Assembly (NCBI GenBank): GCA_963736975.1
Contig: CAVTQY010000001.1
Coordinates: 2,232,001 to 2,296,000 of the forward strand
Source: CAVTQY01 sp963736975
GTDB lineage: Bacteria; Pseudomonadota; Alphaproteobacteria; Acetobacterales; Acetobacteraceae
Reading direction: 5' to 3'
Length of the DNA stretch: 64,000 bases
Shown piece after piece: positions 1 through 8,679 of this stretch. Within the stretch, counting starts at the first letter, position 1, and every line of letters begins with the position of its first letter. The notes beneath the pieces are model-generated. The model did no database searches. It saw only the letters and a program-made list of their open reading frames with translations, and had not been told where the DNA came from. A program made the translations under genes and the position numbers.

Positions 1-1
1 A

Positions 2-391
2 GCCTGGGGCGTCTGGGGCGTCGGCCCGCGCCACCTTCTTGAGCTCGCTTTTGAGGATTGGCCGGGAGCCGATGTGGTGCTGGAAGCCGACGTCGCGACC
101 GCCCTCGTGGGCACGCGGCAGGCCCAAAGCATTGATATCGTCATCGACGGGCAGCCCTGCGCTACGTGGCACTTCAGCCGGGACAACAATCGCGGCATCC
201 GACGGCTTCGCATCCCCGCCTCCTCCATTTCGCGTGGCGATTACCCTACGGTGGTCATCGAGTTCCGGCCCAATTCGGCGATCCCGATGAAAGAACTCGA
301 CCCGGCGACCACCGAACCCCGGCCGCTGGGACTCGGTCTCCACAGTCTCCGGCGACGCAGCGTTCCCCATCTCGATAGTACGAGCCCTTAG
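2..391 (+). CDS. C-terminal end of an unknown protein (5' partial)
   Basis: An open frame enters from the left edge of the window and ends at TAG 389-391. About 129 residues are visible. They look like a small beta-sandwich: alternating hydrophobic strands, a segment with ADVATALVG, a central IDIVIDGQPCATWHF stretch, and a tail PLGLGLHSLRRR. Endings of the form RxLGLALxSLRL occur on C-terminal accessory domains of some glycan-related and glycosyltransferase proteins, so a surface-polysaccharide role is possible. That is only an analogy. The stop codon lies inside the dispersed repeat that begins here, so the native C-terminus may have been altered by the repeat. The N-terminal catalytic part, if any, is outside the window. 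Confidence 0.5.
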   Translation, partial: AWGVWGVGPRHLLELAFEDWPGADVVLEADVATALVGTRQAQSIDIVIDGQPCATWHFSRDNNRGIRRLRIPASSISRGDYPTVVIEFRPNSAIPMKELDPATTEPRPLGLGLHSLRRRSVPHLDSTSP

Positions 392-495
392 AGCGTGATC
401 GCTTGAGGCGGACTCGTCGGAAAGCGTGAATCAAGCTCTTAAACAAAGAGTTAGAGCGCGATCGCTTCGCCTACCAGAAGCGATCATGCTCTAAC
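389..495. repeat. Dispersed intergenic repeat with terminal hairpin
   Basis: This about 107-base element starts TTAGAGCGTGATCGCTT and ends in an inverted repeat. TTAGAGCGCGATCGCTTC (451-468) faces GAAGCGATCATGCTCTAA (478-495) with two mismatches and a short loop. A shorter copy of its first half lies at 1726-1775. Compact elements of this GAGCGTGATCGC kind sit between genes in several alphaproteobacteria. The element supplies the TAG stop of the upstream gene. Confidence 0.75.
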
Positions 496-537
496 AATTC
501 TGGATTGCGGTACAAGTCTCGGCTAACACCGGGCGCC

Positions 538-1728
538 ATGGGCGACACTCTGGACTTCAACGAATACGCGACGGCCGAAGCGGGATTGGCAGCCGCACAG
601 GCAGCGCTGGCACGCAATCAGCCGGAGCATGCACTGGCGATTTGGACTGCACTGACGCAACAATTCCCGTGGCACCCGCAGGCCTATCGGGAAGCCGCCA
701 CCCTGCTGTCCAACCGCGGCCGGCACACTGAAGCCGAGGCCATTCTATGCGCCGCCCGCTCGCGCGTGTCGTCCGACGCTATGCTGATCGGCATCGACCA
801 TGCACGCCTCGCAGTGCGCCGGCACGACCTCGAAGCCGACCCGAACACGCTGGAGCTGTTCACCGACTACGCCGGCCTCGCCACCCGCCGCAAAAACTGG
901 TCGGAGGCGCTGCGCCGCTGGAAGGACGCACAGCAGCGCTTCCCAGAGGCGACGCAGCTCGGCACGCACGTCTTCGAAGCCGAACTCCGCGTCGTGGAAA
1001 ACCTGCCGATGGACCCGCCGGCCGCCCCGGTCCAGGCGCACCCCCCGTTGGGCAACGAACGCGAGGAGCTGCGCGCTCTGATGCTCAACTTTGAGAGCCT
1101 CGGCGGCACGCTACAAGGGTGCGAGTTCGGGCTGGTGCAGCGTGCTTTCGGTGCCGAGCCGCTCGGATTGCTGCGCTGGACCGAAATGGGCCCGGGCAAC
1201 GTCATCGCGGCGCTCGAAGCCGGCCTCGAAGGCGTGGGTCTGCCGGAGAACACTCAACTGAAAGTCAACCAGACACCGGACGGCCCGGAATACGTCACTG
1301 TTGACAAGCGCTTCCTAATGTCGATGCACACCTTCGTCAAGGAAACCGAGGTAGCGCCCGAGCGGATGTTCGAACAGTCTTGCCGCCGGCTGCAATATCT
1401 GCGCGACAAGCTGCTGCAGGATTTGCGCGAGGGGACGAAGATCTTCGTTTACAAGATCACTTGGCGCCTAGTCACCGACGCTGAGTTGACCCGTATGCAT
1501 GAAGGGTTGCGTAAACACGGCAACGGCACTCTGTTTTACGTGCAGCGTGCAACGCCGACGAAACCGCACGGCACGGTGGAACTCGTCAGGCCGGGCCTGA
1601 TAATGGGCTATATCGACCGGTTCAATATCTCCGCGACGGGAGAATACCTCGGACCGTCACACGCCCTCTGGCTGCCGATCTGCCGACAAGCCCTAACCTT
1701 ACGGAACGCTGCCACGGCCGCCCGCTAG
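538..1728 (+). CDS. TPR-containing protein with C-terminal domain of unknown function
   Basis: The protein has about 396 residues from the ATG at 538. An in-frame TTG at 505 is possible but overhangs the repeat region. Roughly residues 10-150 are helical TPR-like units, with repeated A-x3-Y/W spacing and the motif WSEALRRWKDAQQRFPEA. The C-terminal half begins at a FESLGG...CEFGLVQRAFGAEPLGLLRW block. This resembles an alphaproteobacterial domain usually written FESLGDNCEFG that often follows TPRs in surface-glycan loci. Here the SLGDN part reads SLGGTLQG, a local divergence. The function of the family is not known to me. No signal peptide is visible. The stop codon TAG is created by the start of the second repeat copy. 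Confidence 0.6.
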   Translation: MGDTLDFNEYATAEAGLAAAQAALARNQPEHALAIWTALTQQFPWHPQAYREAATLLSNRGRHTEAEAILCAARSRVSSDAMLIGIDHARLAVRRHDLEADPNTLELFTDYAGLATRRKNWSEALRRWKDAQQRFPEATQLGTHVFEAELRVVENLPMDPPAAPVQAHPPLGNEREELRALMLNFESLGGTLQGCEFGLVQRAFGAEPLGLLRWTEMGPGNVIAALEAGLEGVGLPENTQLKVNQTPDGPEYVTVDKRFLMSMHTFVKETEVAPERMFEQSCRRLQYLRDKLLQDLREGTKIFVYKITWRLVTDAELTRMHEGLRKHGNGTLFYVQRATPTKPHGTVELVRPGLIMGYIDRFNISATGEYLGPSHALWLPICRQALTLRNAATAAR

Positions 1729-1775
1729 AGCGTGATCGCTTTAGGCGGACCAGAAAGCTCAAGCAATGAATTAAG
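1726..1775. repeat. Partial second copy of the dispersed repeat
   Basis: TAGAGCGTGATCGCTTTAGG followed by a GCGGAC and AAGCTCAAG segment matches the first half of the element at 389-495. The terminal hairpin is absent. It overlaps the stop codon of the TPR gene and runs up to a short lipoprotein-like reading frame. Confidence 0.65.
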
Positions 1776-1801
1776 CGCCTCGTCCAACTCGCGCGATCCT
1801 T

Positions 1802-2026
1802 GTGCTCGCGCTGAGCGCTTGCATGGGCCAATACAGCACGAATGCGGGCGGACCGACCGTCGCCATCCCGGTTACCAATGCAACAGGCCACATGACATAT
1901 CTGCAGGGCCGCGTCCGCCGGCCGACAGGCGACGCTCCCGCCCGCATCGTGGCCACCGATCACGGCTCGCACGTAGATAACAACCTGAGTGATCTGTCGG
2001 AGCGTATGATCGCAGTGCTCGGTTAA
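1802..2026 (+). CDS. Possible small lipoprotein, 5' end uncertain
   Basis: A reading frame of about 74 codons starts at GTG 1802 with VLALSACMGQYSTNAGG. LSAC is a plausible lipobox, so the product would be a lipoprotein of about 68 residues. The hydrophobic stretch before the cysteine is too short from this start. The frame is open upstream only to TAA 1772-1774, and no good start codon or ribosome site is seen. The upstream DNA is the truncated repeat copy, so the original signal peptide may have been replaced by repeat insertion. No family is recognised. It could also be a non-coding relic. Confidence 0.35.
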   Translation: MLALSACMGQYSTNAGGPTVAIPVTNATGHMTYLQGRVRRPTGDAPARIVATDHGSHVDNNLSDLSERMIAVLG

Positions 2027-2152
2027 AGCTCCGTCGAGGCATGACAATCTCCGTGGCATTCCATGTGCCCCTCTTCCAAGGCGAATATGTGATATTCGCT
2101 TCCTTGCCGCGGCGCTCCGCCCAATTGTCCGGCAGCCGATGGGAGATAAGGG

Positions 2153-3244
2153 ATGTTGTCCGGAAACACGATCCGCACTGCGCGTGACCGCGCAGCCGCG
2201 TTCTGCGCTCGTTTCGGGCTGGAACTGCCGATCCTGCAAGCCCCGATGGCGGGTGCTTGCCCCGTCAGTCTCGCCGTCGCCGTCGCGAATGCCGGCGGCA
2301 TGGGCGGGATGGGCGCCGTCCTTTCGACGCCGGCCGATATTGCGCAATGGGCCGCGGCATTTCGTTCCGGCAGCAACGGTGGGTTCCAGCTCAATCTCTG
2401 GGTGCCGGACCCGCCGGCACCGCGCGATCCCGGGGCCGAGGCGCGGGTGCGAGACTTCCTCGCCGATTGGGGACCGCCGGTGCCGCCGGAGGCCGGCGAC
2501 AGCACCCCGCTGGATTTCGCCGCGCAATGCCAAGCATTGCTCGCCGCGTCTCCCGCCGTGATCTCCTCGATAATGGGTCTCTATCCGCCCGACTTCGTCG
2601 CTGCTTTGAAGGCGCGCGGGATTGCCTGGTTCGCTTGCGCCACCACGCTCGAGGAGGCACTGGCAGCGCAAGCCGCCGGCGCGGATGCAATCGTCGCACA
2701 AGGGGCAGAGGCGGGTGGTCATCGCGGCGCCTTCAATTCAGGCGCCGCGGAGCGGCAGGCCGTTGGCTTGTTCGCCTTGCTGCCGCGGTTGGCTGACCGG
2801 CTCGCCGTGCCGGTTATCGCCACCGGCGGCATTGCGGACGGGCGCGGCGTGGCCGCCGCTCTGATCCTGGGCGCCAGCGCTGTGCAGGTCGGCACTGCCT
2901 TCCTGCGTTGTCCCGAGGCAAACACCAACGCCGCCTGGGCGAATGCGCTCGCTGCGCTTGAGCCGCAAGACACGATGCTGACGCGCGCCTTCAGCGGCCG
3001 CCTCGGCCGCGCGGTCGGCAACGACTACGTCCGCGCCGCGGCAGAAGCCGAGGCGCCGCGACCCGCACCGTACCCGGTGCAGCGAGGGCTGACCGCACCG
3101 ATGCGCGCTGCGGCAAGACGGGATGGCGATATCAAGCGTATGCAGGCATGGGCAGGACAGGCTGCATACCTCACTGCGGCGAAACCCGCTGCGGAGATCG
3201 TGCGAGACCTCTGGGATGTTGCACGCACATTGCTGCCCACATGA
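2153..3244 (+). CDS. Nitronate monooxygenase family protein
   Basis: This is a 363-residue TIM-barrel flavoprotein of the nitronate monooxygenase (2-nitropropane dioxygenase) family, which oxidises alkyl nitronates using FMN. Visible hallmarks are QAPMAGA near residue 30, a glycine-rich GGMGGMGAV loop near 47, the IVAQGAEAGGHRG block near 180-192 carrying the family histidine, and VIATGGIADGRG near 222-233 for phosphate binding. The ATG is preceded by GGGAGATAAGG, a reasonable ribosome site. The length is normal for the family. It stands alone, with no catabolic partner beside it. Many members are annotated only by fold, so the true substrate is unknown. Confidence 0.88.
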   Translation: MLSGNTIRTARDRAAAFCARFGLELPILQAPMAGACPVSLAVAVANAGGMGGMGAVLSTPADIAQWAAAFRSGSNGGFQLNLWVPDPPAPRDPGAEARVRDFLADWGPPVPPEAGDSTPLDFAAQCQALLAASPAVISSIMGLYPPDFVAALKARGIAWFACATTLEEALAAQAAGADAIVAQGAEAGGHRGAFNSGAAERQAVGLFALLPRLADRLAVPVIATGGIADGRGVAAALILGASAVQVGTAFLRCPEANTNAAWANALAALEPQDTMLTRAFSGRLGRAVGNDYVRAAAEAEAPRPAPYPVQRGLTAPMRAAARRDGDIKRMQAWAGQAAYLTAAKPAAEIVRDLWDVARTLLPT

Positions 3245-3319
3245 GATAGGCTCCTGCCAAACGCAACTGCCCGCATTGCCCCGCGTTCCCGTAACAGCGC
3301 ATCGCGGGGAGAAACAACG

Positions 3320-3640
3320 ATGCTGAAATCGATCACTGTCGCGGCTGCTCTGGCCGTGTTTGCAACTGCGCCTGGGGTTGTGCTGGCAGCGCAGGATGCG
3401 CCCAATCAGTCGCCGGCCCCGCCTTTCTCCTATAATCCGGCAGTGCCGAATTCTCACGAATCAGCGAAGATCGGCCATCAAGATGCCAAGCAGACCGCCA
3501 ATCAGACCTTGGCGGACAAGCTCGCCCGCTCCAACGGCACGATCACGCCGCCCCCGGTGGACACCGGCATGACGAAGACGCCACCCCGCACCGGCACGAT
3601 GCCGATCGTCAAGCCGCCGGCAAACGTGCAGAGCAAATAG
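3320..3640 (+). CDS. Small secreted proline-rich hypothetical protein
   Basis: The product is 106 residues with a clear N-terminal signal peptide: MLKS, then a hydrophobic core, with probable cleavage after VLAA near residue 24. The mature part is polar and rich in Pro, Thr and Lys (SPAPPFSYNP, ITPPPVDTG, TKTPPRTGTMP) and is probably disordered and periplasmic. GGGGAGA lies upstream of the ATG. A strong intrinsic terminator follows about 100 bases downstream. No family is recognised. Confidence 0.6.
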   Translation: MLKSITVAAALAVFATAPGVVLAAQDAPNQSPAPPFSYNPAVPNSHESAKIGHQDAKQTANQTLADKLARSNGTITPPPVDTGMTKTPPRTGTMPIVKPPANVQSK

Positions 3641-3736
3641 CAAGGGCTTGCGGCTTCCCGCCTCGGGACCATATGCCGCGGTGCAGCGGGCTGGCCCTTG
3701 CTGGCAAGCTGTGTTCGACGTTTCCTCCCTAAACTT

Positions 3737-3767
3737 GGCGGCACCGTGAAGTGCCGCCATTTTTCTT
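3737..3767 (+). terminator. Rho-independent terminator
   Basis: A perfect 8-bp stem, GGCGGCAC (3737-3744) and GTGCCGCC (3751-3758), with a 6-base loop is followed by ATTTTTCTT. It ends transcription from the small secreted-protein gene. A second short hairpin (TCCCC...GGGGA, about 3772-3789) follows and may belong to a local repeat. Confidence 0.8.
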
Positions 3768-3853
3768 CCCCTCCCCTTTCGGAAGGGGATGGGCGGCTAA
3801 GGCACAGGGAGACTGCGTTTGGAGGGGCACCGATCCCGCTCTAAATTACAAGC

Positions 3854-4672
3854 ATGGACCTGAATTTCACCGAAGAAGAGATTACCCGCTACTCGCGCCA
3901 CATCCTGCTGGCGGAGGTCGGCGGCACCGGCCAAGCCCGGCTGAAAGCCGCACGCGTCCTGGTCATCGGTGCCGGCGGCCTCGGCAGCCCGCTGGTGATG
4001 TACCTTGCCGCCGCCGGCGTCGGCACGATCGGCATTGTCGATGACGACCTCGTCGAACTCTCCAACCTGCAGCGCCAGATCGCCCACACCACCGCCCGCA
4101 TCGGCCGCCCGAAAACACACTCGGCGGCCGAGGCCGCACACGCCATCAACCCTGCCGTGAATATCGAGCCGCACGCAGTCCGCCTGACCGCCGACAACGC
4201 GATAAGCCTGATCGAACGTTACAACCTCGTTTGCGATGGCACCGATAATTTCGCCACGCGGTTCCTGGTCGCCGATGCCTGCGTCCTCGGCCGTCGCACG
4301 CTCGTTTCCGCCGCCGTTCTGCGCTTCGAAGGACAGCTCGCGCTGTTCAAGCCGCATATCGAGGGCCCGTGCTATCGCTGCCTTTATCCGGAACCGCCGC
4401 CCGCGGGCATGATACCGAGCTGCAGCGAAGCAGGGGTGCTCGGCGCTGTCACCGGCGTGATGGGCACGCTGCAAGCCACCGAAGTACTCAAAGAACTTCT
4501 CGGCATCGGCGCGTCGATGGCCGGCCAGTTGCTCATCTGGGACGCACTGTCCACGCGTTTCCGCACGGTGCGCCTGCGCCAGGACCCGCACTGCGCGTTG
4601 TGTGGAGCCCACGCTTCGATCAAGGACCTCTCCCACCATCACCGCACCGCGGCTCCGGCCTGTGCCGTCTGA
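3854..4672 (+). CDS. moeB: Molybdopterin-synthase adenylyltransferase (HesA/MoeB/ThiF family)
   Basis: This 272-residue E1-like enzyme adenylates the C-terminal glycine of a MoaD/ThiS-type sulfur carrier for molybdopterin or thiamine synthesis. It opens with EEITRYSRHILL, typical of MoeB. The nucleotide loop GAGGLGSP is at about 40-47, and the conserved DGTDNFATRFL block is near 130. Two zinc-binding cysteine pairs are visible, CYRC near 172 and CALCG near 247. It ends without a rhodanese domain, as in short MoeB. A DsrE-like gene overlaps its 3' end. A MoaD/ThiS-type protein is encoded at 26.7-27.0 kb and could be a partner. Confidence 0.9.
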   Translation: MDLNFTEEEITRYSRHILLAEVGGTGQARLKAARVLVIGAGGLGSPLVMYLAAAGVGTIGIVDDDLVELSNLQRQIAHTTARIGRPKTHSAAEAAHAINPAVNIEPHAVRLTADNAISLIERYNLVCDGTDNFATRFLVADACVLGRRTLVSAAVLRFEGQLALFKPHIEGPCYRCLYPEPPPAGMIPSCSEAGVLGAVTGVMGTLQATEVLKELLGIGASMAGQLLIWDALSTRFRTVRLRQDPHCALCGAHASIKDLSHHHRTAAPACAV

Positions 4673-5042
4673 GCCGCTCGGCGTACTGCTGACGTCCGGA
4701 GCGCACGACCGCGCCCATTACGCCTTCGTCGTCGCCGCCGGCGCGGCAGCGCTCGGGCGAAACGTGGTGCTGTTCGCCACCAATGCCGGCTGCCGTGCCT
4801 TGTGCACCGATTGGTCAGGCCTCGACGACGCGGCGCGCGACGAGCGCATACGCGCCGCAGGCGTTGCCGGCCTTGCCGAGCTGCGCGAGGCCGCGCGCGA
4901 ACTCTCGGTCCGGTTGATCGCCTGCGAAGCCGGGCTGCGCGCCGAAGCACTGGACTCGCAGGAACTCCTGCCCAGCGTGGAGATCGGCGGAATCGCCACG
5001 TTCCTGTCTGCGATTGGTCAGGGCCAGATCGTCACGCTCTGA
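4662..5042 (+). CDS. DsrE family protein (sulfurtransferase-like fold)
   Basis: From GTG 4662 the product has about 126 residues and overlaps the end of moeB by 11 bases, suggesting translational coupling. The sequence has the DsrE/TusD-like layout: an N-terminal strand GVLLTSG, AHYAFVVAAGAAALG, VVLFATNAG, and a C-terminal SVEIGGIATFLSAIGQGQIVTL-type end. Cysteines at CRALC and IACEAG are candidates for persulfide transfer. Pairing with MoeB suggests a role in moving sulfur or small carriers, but that is inferred. A longer start at 4602 inside moeB is open but less likely. Confidence 0.65.
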   Translation: MPSEPLGVLLTSGAHDRAHYAFVVAAGAAALGRNVVLFATNAGCRALCTDWSGLDDAARDERIRAAGVAGLAELREAARELSVRLIACEAGLRAEALDSQELLPSVEIGGIATFLSAIGQGQIVTL

Positions 5043-5083
5043 TCGCTTGACGCGAGTCCGAGCGGTTTGGCACCAACAGGACT

Positions 5084-5755
5084 ATGTCCTCGCGCGTCGC
5101 GCTGCTCTGCCTGGTCCCGCTGTTGCTCGTTGCAACCGCGAGCGTGGGGCAGACCGGAGGACCGCACCCCCCGCAGCATACCACCGCGCGTCCGGCCCAC
5201 ACCGCGTCAAAACCGGCAATGCGGCAGACCCTGTTCTTTCCGCCCATACCGCCCGCCGCCGAAAAACCGACTGCCGCGGAATCACCAGGCAAGCCGAAGC
5301 CGCCGCCGCACGATCCCAACAAGGGTGCGGTGACCGGATTGCCCGTGCCGCGATTCGCCTCGCTCCGTGCCGATGTGGTGAACCTGCGAGCCGGCCCCGG
5401 CACGCGTTACCCGATCGACTGGGTTTACAAGCGCGTCGGTATGCCCGTGGAGATCCTGCGGGAATTCGACGTGTGGCGCCTGGTGGAAACACCGGATGGC
5501 GAGAAGGGCTGGATGCACGAGGCCACCCTGGTCGGCCGGCGCGACTTTATGGTTACGGGCGGCAAGCAGAACTTACGGGCGCAAGCCAACACCACTGCGC
5601 GCACTGTGGCGATCGTCGAACCGGGCGTGATCGGTCGCATCCTCGAATGCAATCAGGGCGGCGACTGGTGCCACGTGCAGGTGAGCGAATACCGCGGCTG
5701 GCTGCCCCGCTCCGCCCTTTGGGGCCTGTTGCCGAGCGAGGCGATCAATCCTTGA
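5084..5755 (+). CDS. Secreted protein with two bacterial SH3 domains
   Basis: The product is 223 residues. A signal peptide (RVALLCLVPLLLVATASVG) is followed by a Pro/Ala/Lys-rich linker to about residue 85. Two SH3b domains follow. The first, near 86-140, carries VVNLRAGPGTRYPIDW and WRLVETPDGEKGWMHEA. The second, near 150-218, carries LRAQANTTARTVAIVEPGV and EYRGWLPRSALWG. This two-domain pattern fits the alphaproteobacterial SH3_4 family of periplasmic proteins, thought to bind cell-wall peptides. Its 3' end overlaps the convergent AtuA gene by 11 bases. Confidence 0.8.
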   Translation: MSSRVALLCLVPLLLVATASVGQTGGPHPPQHTTARPAHTASKPAMRQTLFFPPIPPAAEKPTAAESPGKPKPPPHDPNKGAVTGLPVPRFASLRADVVNLRAGPGTRYPIDWVYKRVGMPVEILREFDVWRLVETPDGEKGWMHEATLVGRRDFMVTGGKQNLRAQANTTARTVAIVEPGVIGRILECNQGGDWCHVQVSEYRGWLPRSALWGLLPSEAINP

Positions 5756-7140
5756 CCGTTTCTATCTCCAACGGGAACAAAGCATCGGGATACGCCACCC
5801 GCATCAGGTGATATATATTGAAACGATAGGCCGACCCGACAGATACTTCCGGCGGAGTGAACGGAAAAGCCAGATTACCCGCCGTCGCGAGCCGTCCGGG
5901 ATAGCCATGGTGCAGCAGGTACTGCTTGGTCGTGCGCATCACCTCGGCGGCCCGCTCGGGGGTGGGCGCGATCACCTCGCCGAGCACCAAGACCTCTTCC
6001 GACGCGGCCGCGTGACCGGTCATGCGCACGCCATCCACGCCATAGACGCGGAACCGCAGCGTGTAGTCTTCCGGCGCGTCCTCGCAAACCAGATCGCGCA
6101 CGACAGACGCGGCCGCGCAAAGAATCTCCCGGTGCCCGGTAATGAAACGGGGATCGGCGGCGCCGGCCAGCAGGATGGCGCGCTCGCCGATATGCCGCGC
6201 GCCTTCCAGTTTAACGCTCGGCGCGGCACTCGCTTTCCACACCCCGCCGGCGACACGCGTGCGCCGCTCGTCGATCGCCGCGTAACGCGCCGCGGCCAGG
6301 TCAAGCATTCCCTCCGGCTCGTGCACTGTATAAGGATCGGCCTGTTCGTACAGGCTGTGCGCTGCGACCGAAACCGGCGTGGCACGCCGCCCGGCCCGCC
6401 ATGCTCTCGAGCTCGAAACCCTCGTCGTCCAGCGTGGCAAGTATGGCGTCGCGCCCGCCGGGCACGCAGCAGAGCGAGGCGCATTCGATGATCTTCGCCG
6501 CATGCATCGCAAGGCCCGGCGCAAAGCCGAGCATCACCGGCAGCGCCGCGAAGATCGCCGTGTCGCACGACCGTCCGGCGATCAGCACATCGATATCCGC
6601 CGCGAGCGCGCGGCGGAATGGGCCCGTGCCCATCTGCCCGACGATATGCGCCGCCGCGTCTACTTCCGTCTCAGTCAGCGGCGGCATGCCGTCGAGGCCG
6701 CTGATCCGGCCCTCGCGCAGTGCCTCGATGATAAGCCCGCGATCGATATCGGCGCGCAGCACGCCGATACGGAAACTCAGCCCTTCGGCGCGGGCGATGT
6801 CGAGGATGATGGCGAGCGTGGCGTCGAGATGCGGCGCGGCGCCGGCTGATCCGGCCGAGCCGATCACCAGCGGGATGTCGAGGCGACGCGCGCCGAGCAG
6901 CACCTTGCGCAGGTCCCGCCGTGTCGCCGCCAGCGCGGTCGCCATCTCGCCCTTGCCCAGATAATACGGGCCGATATCGATCGAGCCCATGTCGCAGCCG
7001 ATCAGGTCGGGCTGGCGCGCCAGCCCGGCGTCGAAAGCGGGTGTGGGGATGCCGTAGCCGAGCTGACCGGAGGCGCCGAGCAGGCGCAGCGGCCGCCGCG
7101 CCCGACGAAGCTCCGCCAGCACGCGACCCGAAGCACTCAT
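5745..7140 (-). pseudogene. AtuA-family protein (DUF1446), frameshifted
   Basis: Two overlapping minus-strand frames together make one AtuA-type protein of about 464 residues. The N-terminal part has LLGASGQLGYGIP, DLIGCDMGSIDIGPYYLG and LIAGRSCDTAIFAALP. The C-terminal part resumes at TPVSVAAHSLYEQADPY and runs to the end with VYGVDGVRMTGH. AtuA proteins are tied to acyclic terpene use (the citronellol/geraniol pathway), but many homologues have unknown substrates. Removing one G from a GGG run near 6390 restores GRRRATPVSVAAH, close to the family consensus. The shift may therefore be a base-calling error rather than decay. The start ATG overlaps the DUF4387 stop (ATGA). Confidence 0.8.
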
Positions 7141-7439
7141 ATTTCCACGCGCAACAAAGGCGCGTGCTGCTGCGCGCCATACACATCCCGATCGCCGGGA
7201 TCGCCGGCCATCAACGAGCGGACCAAAGTGATCTTGATGGCACGACCCGGCGGGTACGGGATCACGGCCACATCCGCCTCCGCGATGCCATAGAGGGCTG
7301 CGATCCGCGCCGGCGATAGCGCCGGGCTTTGCACCACGCGCTGGTAATCGGCTTCCGAGCCAAACATAACATCCAGCGTCAGCCGGCGCGGTCCGGCATT
7401 CTTGCTGCGGATCACCTGTGCAATGTCTTGCAGTTGCAC
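7137..7439 (-). CDS. DUF4387 family protein (AtuA partner)
   Basis: From GTG 7439 the product has 100 residues. It carries the family signature IAQVIRSKNAGPRRLTLDV near the start and DVYGAQQHAPLL near the end. DUF4387 genes typically sit directly beside AtuA-type genes and are thought to act with them. Here the stop overlaps the AtuA start. GGAGG lies about 12 bases before the GTG, and the start is 4 bases after the stop of the upstream amidohydrolase. Biochemical function is not established for the family. Confidence 0.85.
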   Translation of the reverse strand: MQLQDIAQVIRSKNAGPRRLTLDVMFGSEADYQRVVQSPALSPARIAALYGIAEADVAVIPYPPGRAIKITLVRSLMAGDPGDRDVYGAQQHAPLLRVEI

Positions 7440-7443
7440 GCTG

Positions 7444-8679
7444 CTATCCCGCCTCCGGACGATGCAGCACCGCACGCGGGCGCGTTACCGTCTGCCGGCC
7501 GCGCTTGAACACCGCCAGCGGATGGCAGATCTCCGCCACCGCCTGCTCCGGCGACCTCGCATCCACCACCACGATATCCGCCGGATTGCCGATCCTGACG
7601 CCGTAATCAGCGAGGTTCATCAGCCGCGCCGATCGCTCGGTCAGCATGGCGAAGCATTCGCGCAGCCGCTCGCCATGGCTGATCTGACAGATATTGGCCT
7701 GCAGATTGGCCATTCGCAACAGCGAACAATCGCCGTACGGCGTGAACGGGTTCAGCACATTGTTGGTGGAGATGGAGCAGTTCACCCCATGCTCGACCAG
7801 GACATGCGCATCGGCGACGCTGCGGCGGACGCTATGGTCCTGGTCCCGCCCGCCCATGAAAAGATCGGTCGCCGGCAGCACGGTGACCGCCACGCCGACA
7901 TCCGCCAGCCGCCGCGCCAGTGCTTTCAGCTCCGCCGGCGGCAGGGTGGAGTATTTGCTGCCATGACCGATCGCGACCCGACCGCCCAGCCCGAAGCGTT
8001 CGGTCAGCTCGCAGACCAGATGGATGTCCATCCCCTCGCCGGCATGACCCGAGTCCAGATGCATGTCGATATCCACATCGAACTCGCGCGCCAAAGCAAA
8101 AATACGGCGGATATGCCCGGCATGGTCGGGGTCATAGTTGGGCGCTGCGCCGATCACCTTGGCGCCACGCCGCAGCGTTTCGATCAGCAGCGAGTTGGCG
8201 CGCGGATTATTGGTAAGCCCCTCCTGCGGAAACACGCAGACCTCGATATCGATCGCCCATGCATAGCCGCGGCGCAGCGCCTCGATCGCCTCGAAGCTGC
8301 GCAGCTCGAGCCCGCCGTCCAACTCCAGATGTGTCCGCATCCACGTAGTGCCGTGTTTAATGCACTTCTCCAGCGTCTGCGCAGCCCGCCGATAAACATC
8401 CTCGACGGTGAACGTATGCTTCACCGCCGCGACACGCGACACCGCCTCGGGCTGGCGGGCGGTCTCGGGCACGCAGCGGTCGATGATGGCCGACTTGTCG
8501 AGATGGATATGCGTCTCGATGAACCCGCCGCAGACAAGGCACCCTTCGGCATCATGTTCCGCGGCGGATGCCTGCAGGTTCGGCTCGATCGCAACGATCC
8601 GCCCGGCGGACACGCCGATATCCACCGGCCCCACATCCGGCGTGCCGGCAAGCAGCGCATTGCGAACAACCAGGTCCAT
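7444..8679 (-). CDS. Amidohydrolase, cytosine-deaminase-like
   Basis: This 411-residue metal-dependent hydrolase belongs to the amidohydrolase superfamily. The N-terminal metal motif is ETHIHLDKS near residue 57, the HxHLDK form seen in cytosine deaminase and AtzC-like enzymes. Further metal ligands are likely in DIDMHLDSGH, AIGHGSKYS and LPATDLFMGG. The C-terminal strand NPADIVVVDA closes the composite beta-sandwich. It probably opens a cyclic or linear amide or hydrolyses an amino group; the substrate is not deducible. TGATG joins it to the upstream alpha/beta hydrolase stop. Confidence 0.82.
   Translation of the reverse strand: MDLVVRNALLAGTPDVGPVDIGVSAGRIVAIEPNLQASAAEHDAEGCLVCGGFIETHIHLDKSAIIDRCVPETARQPEAVSRVAAVKHTFTVEDVYRRAAQTLEKCIKHGTTWMRTHLELDGGLELRSFEAIEALRRGYAWAIDIEVCVFPQEGLTNNPRANSLLIETLRRGAKVIGAAPNYDPDHAGHIRRIFALAREFDVDIDMHLDSGHAGEGMDIHLVCELTERFGLGGRVAIGHGSKYSTLPPAELKALARRLADVGVAVTVLPATDLFMGGRDQDHSVRRSVADAHVLVEHGVNCSISTNNVLNPFTPYGDCSLLRMANLQANICQISHGERLRECFAMLTERSARLMNLADYGVRIGNPADIVVVDARSPEQAVAEICHPLAVFKRGRQTVTRPRAVLHRPEAG

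Noticed and set aside
1622..2722. Long minus-strand open frame opposite the nitronate monooxygenase
   Set aside because: It has arginine-rich, low-complexity translation with no family features and lies antisense to a well supported gene, a common effect of high GC.
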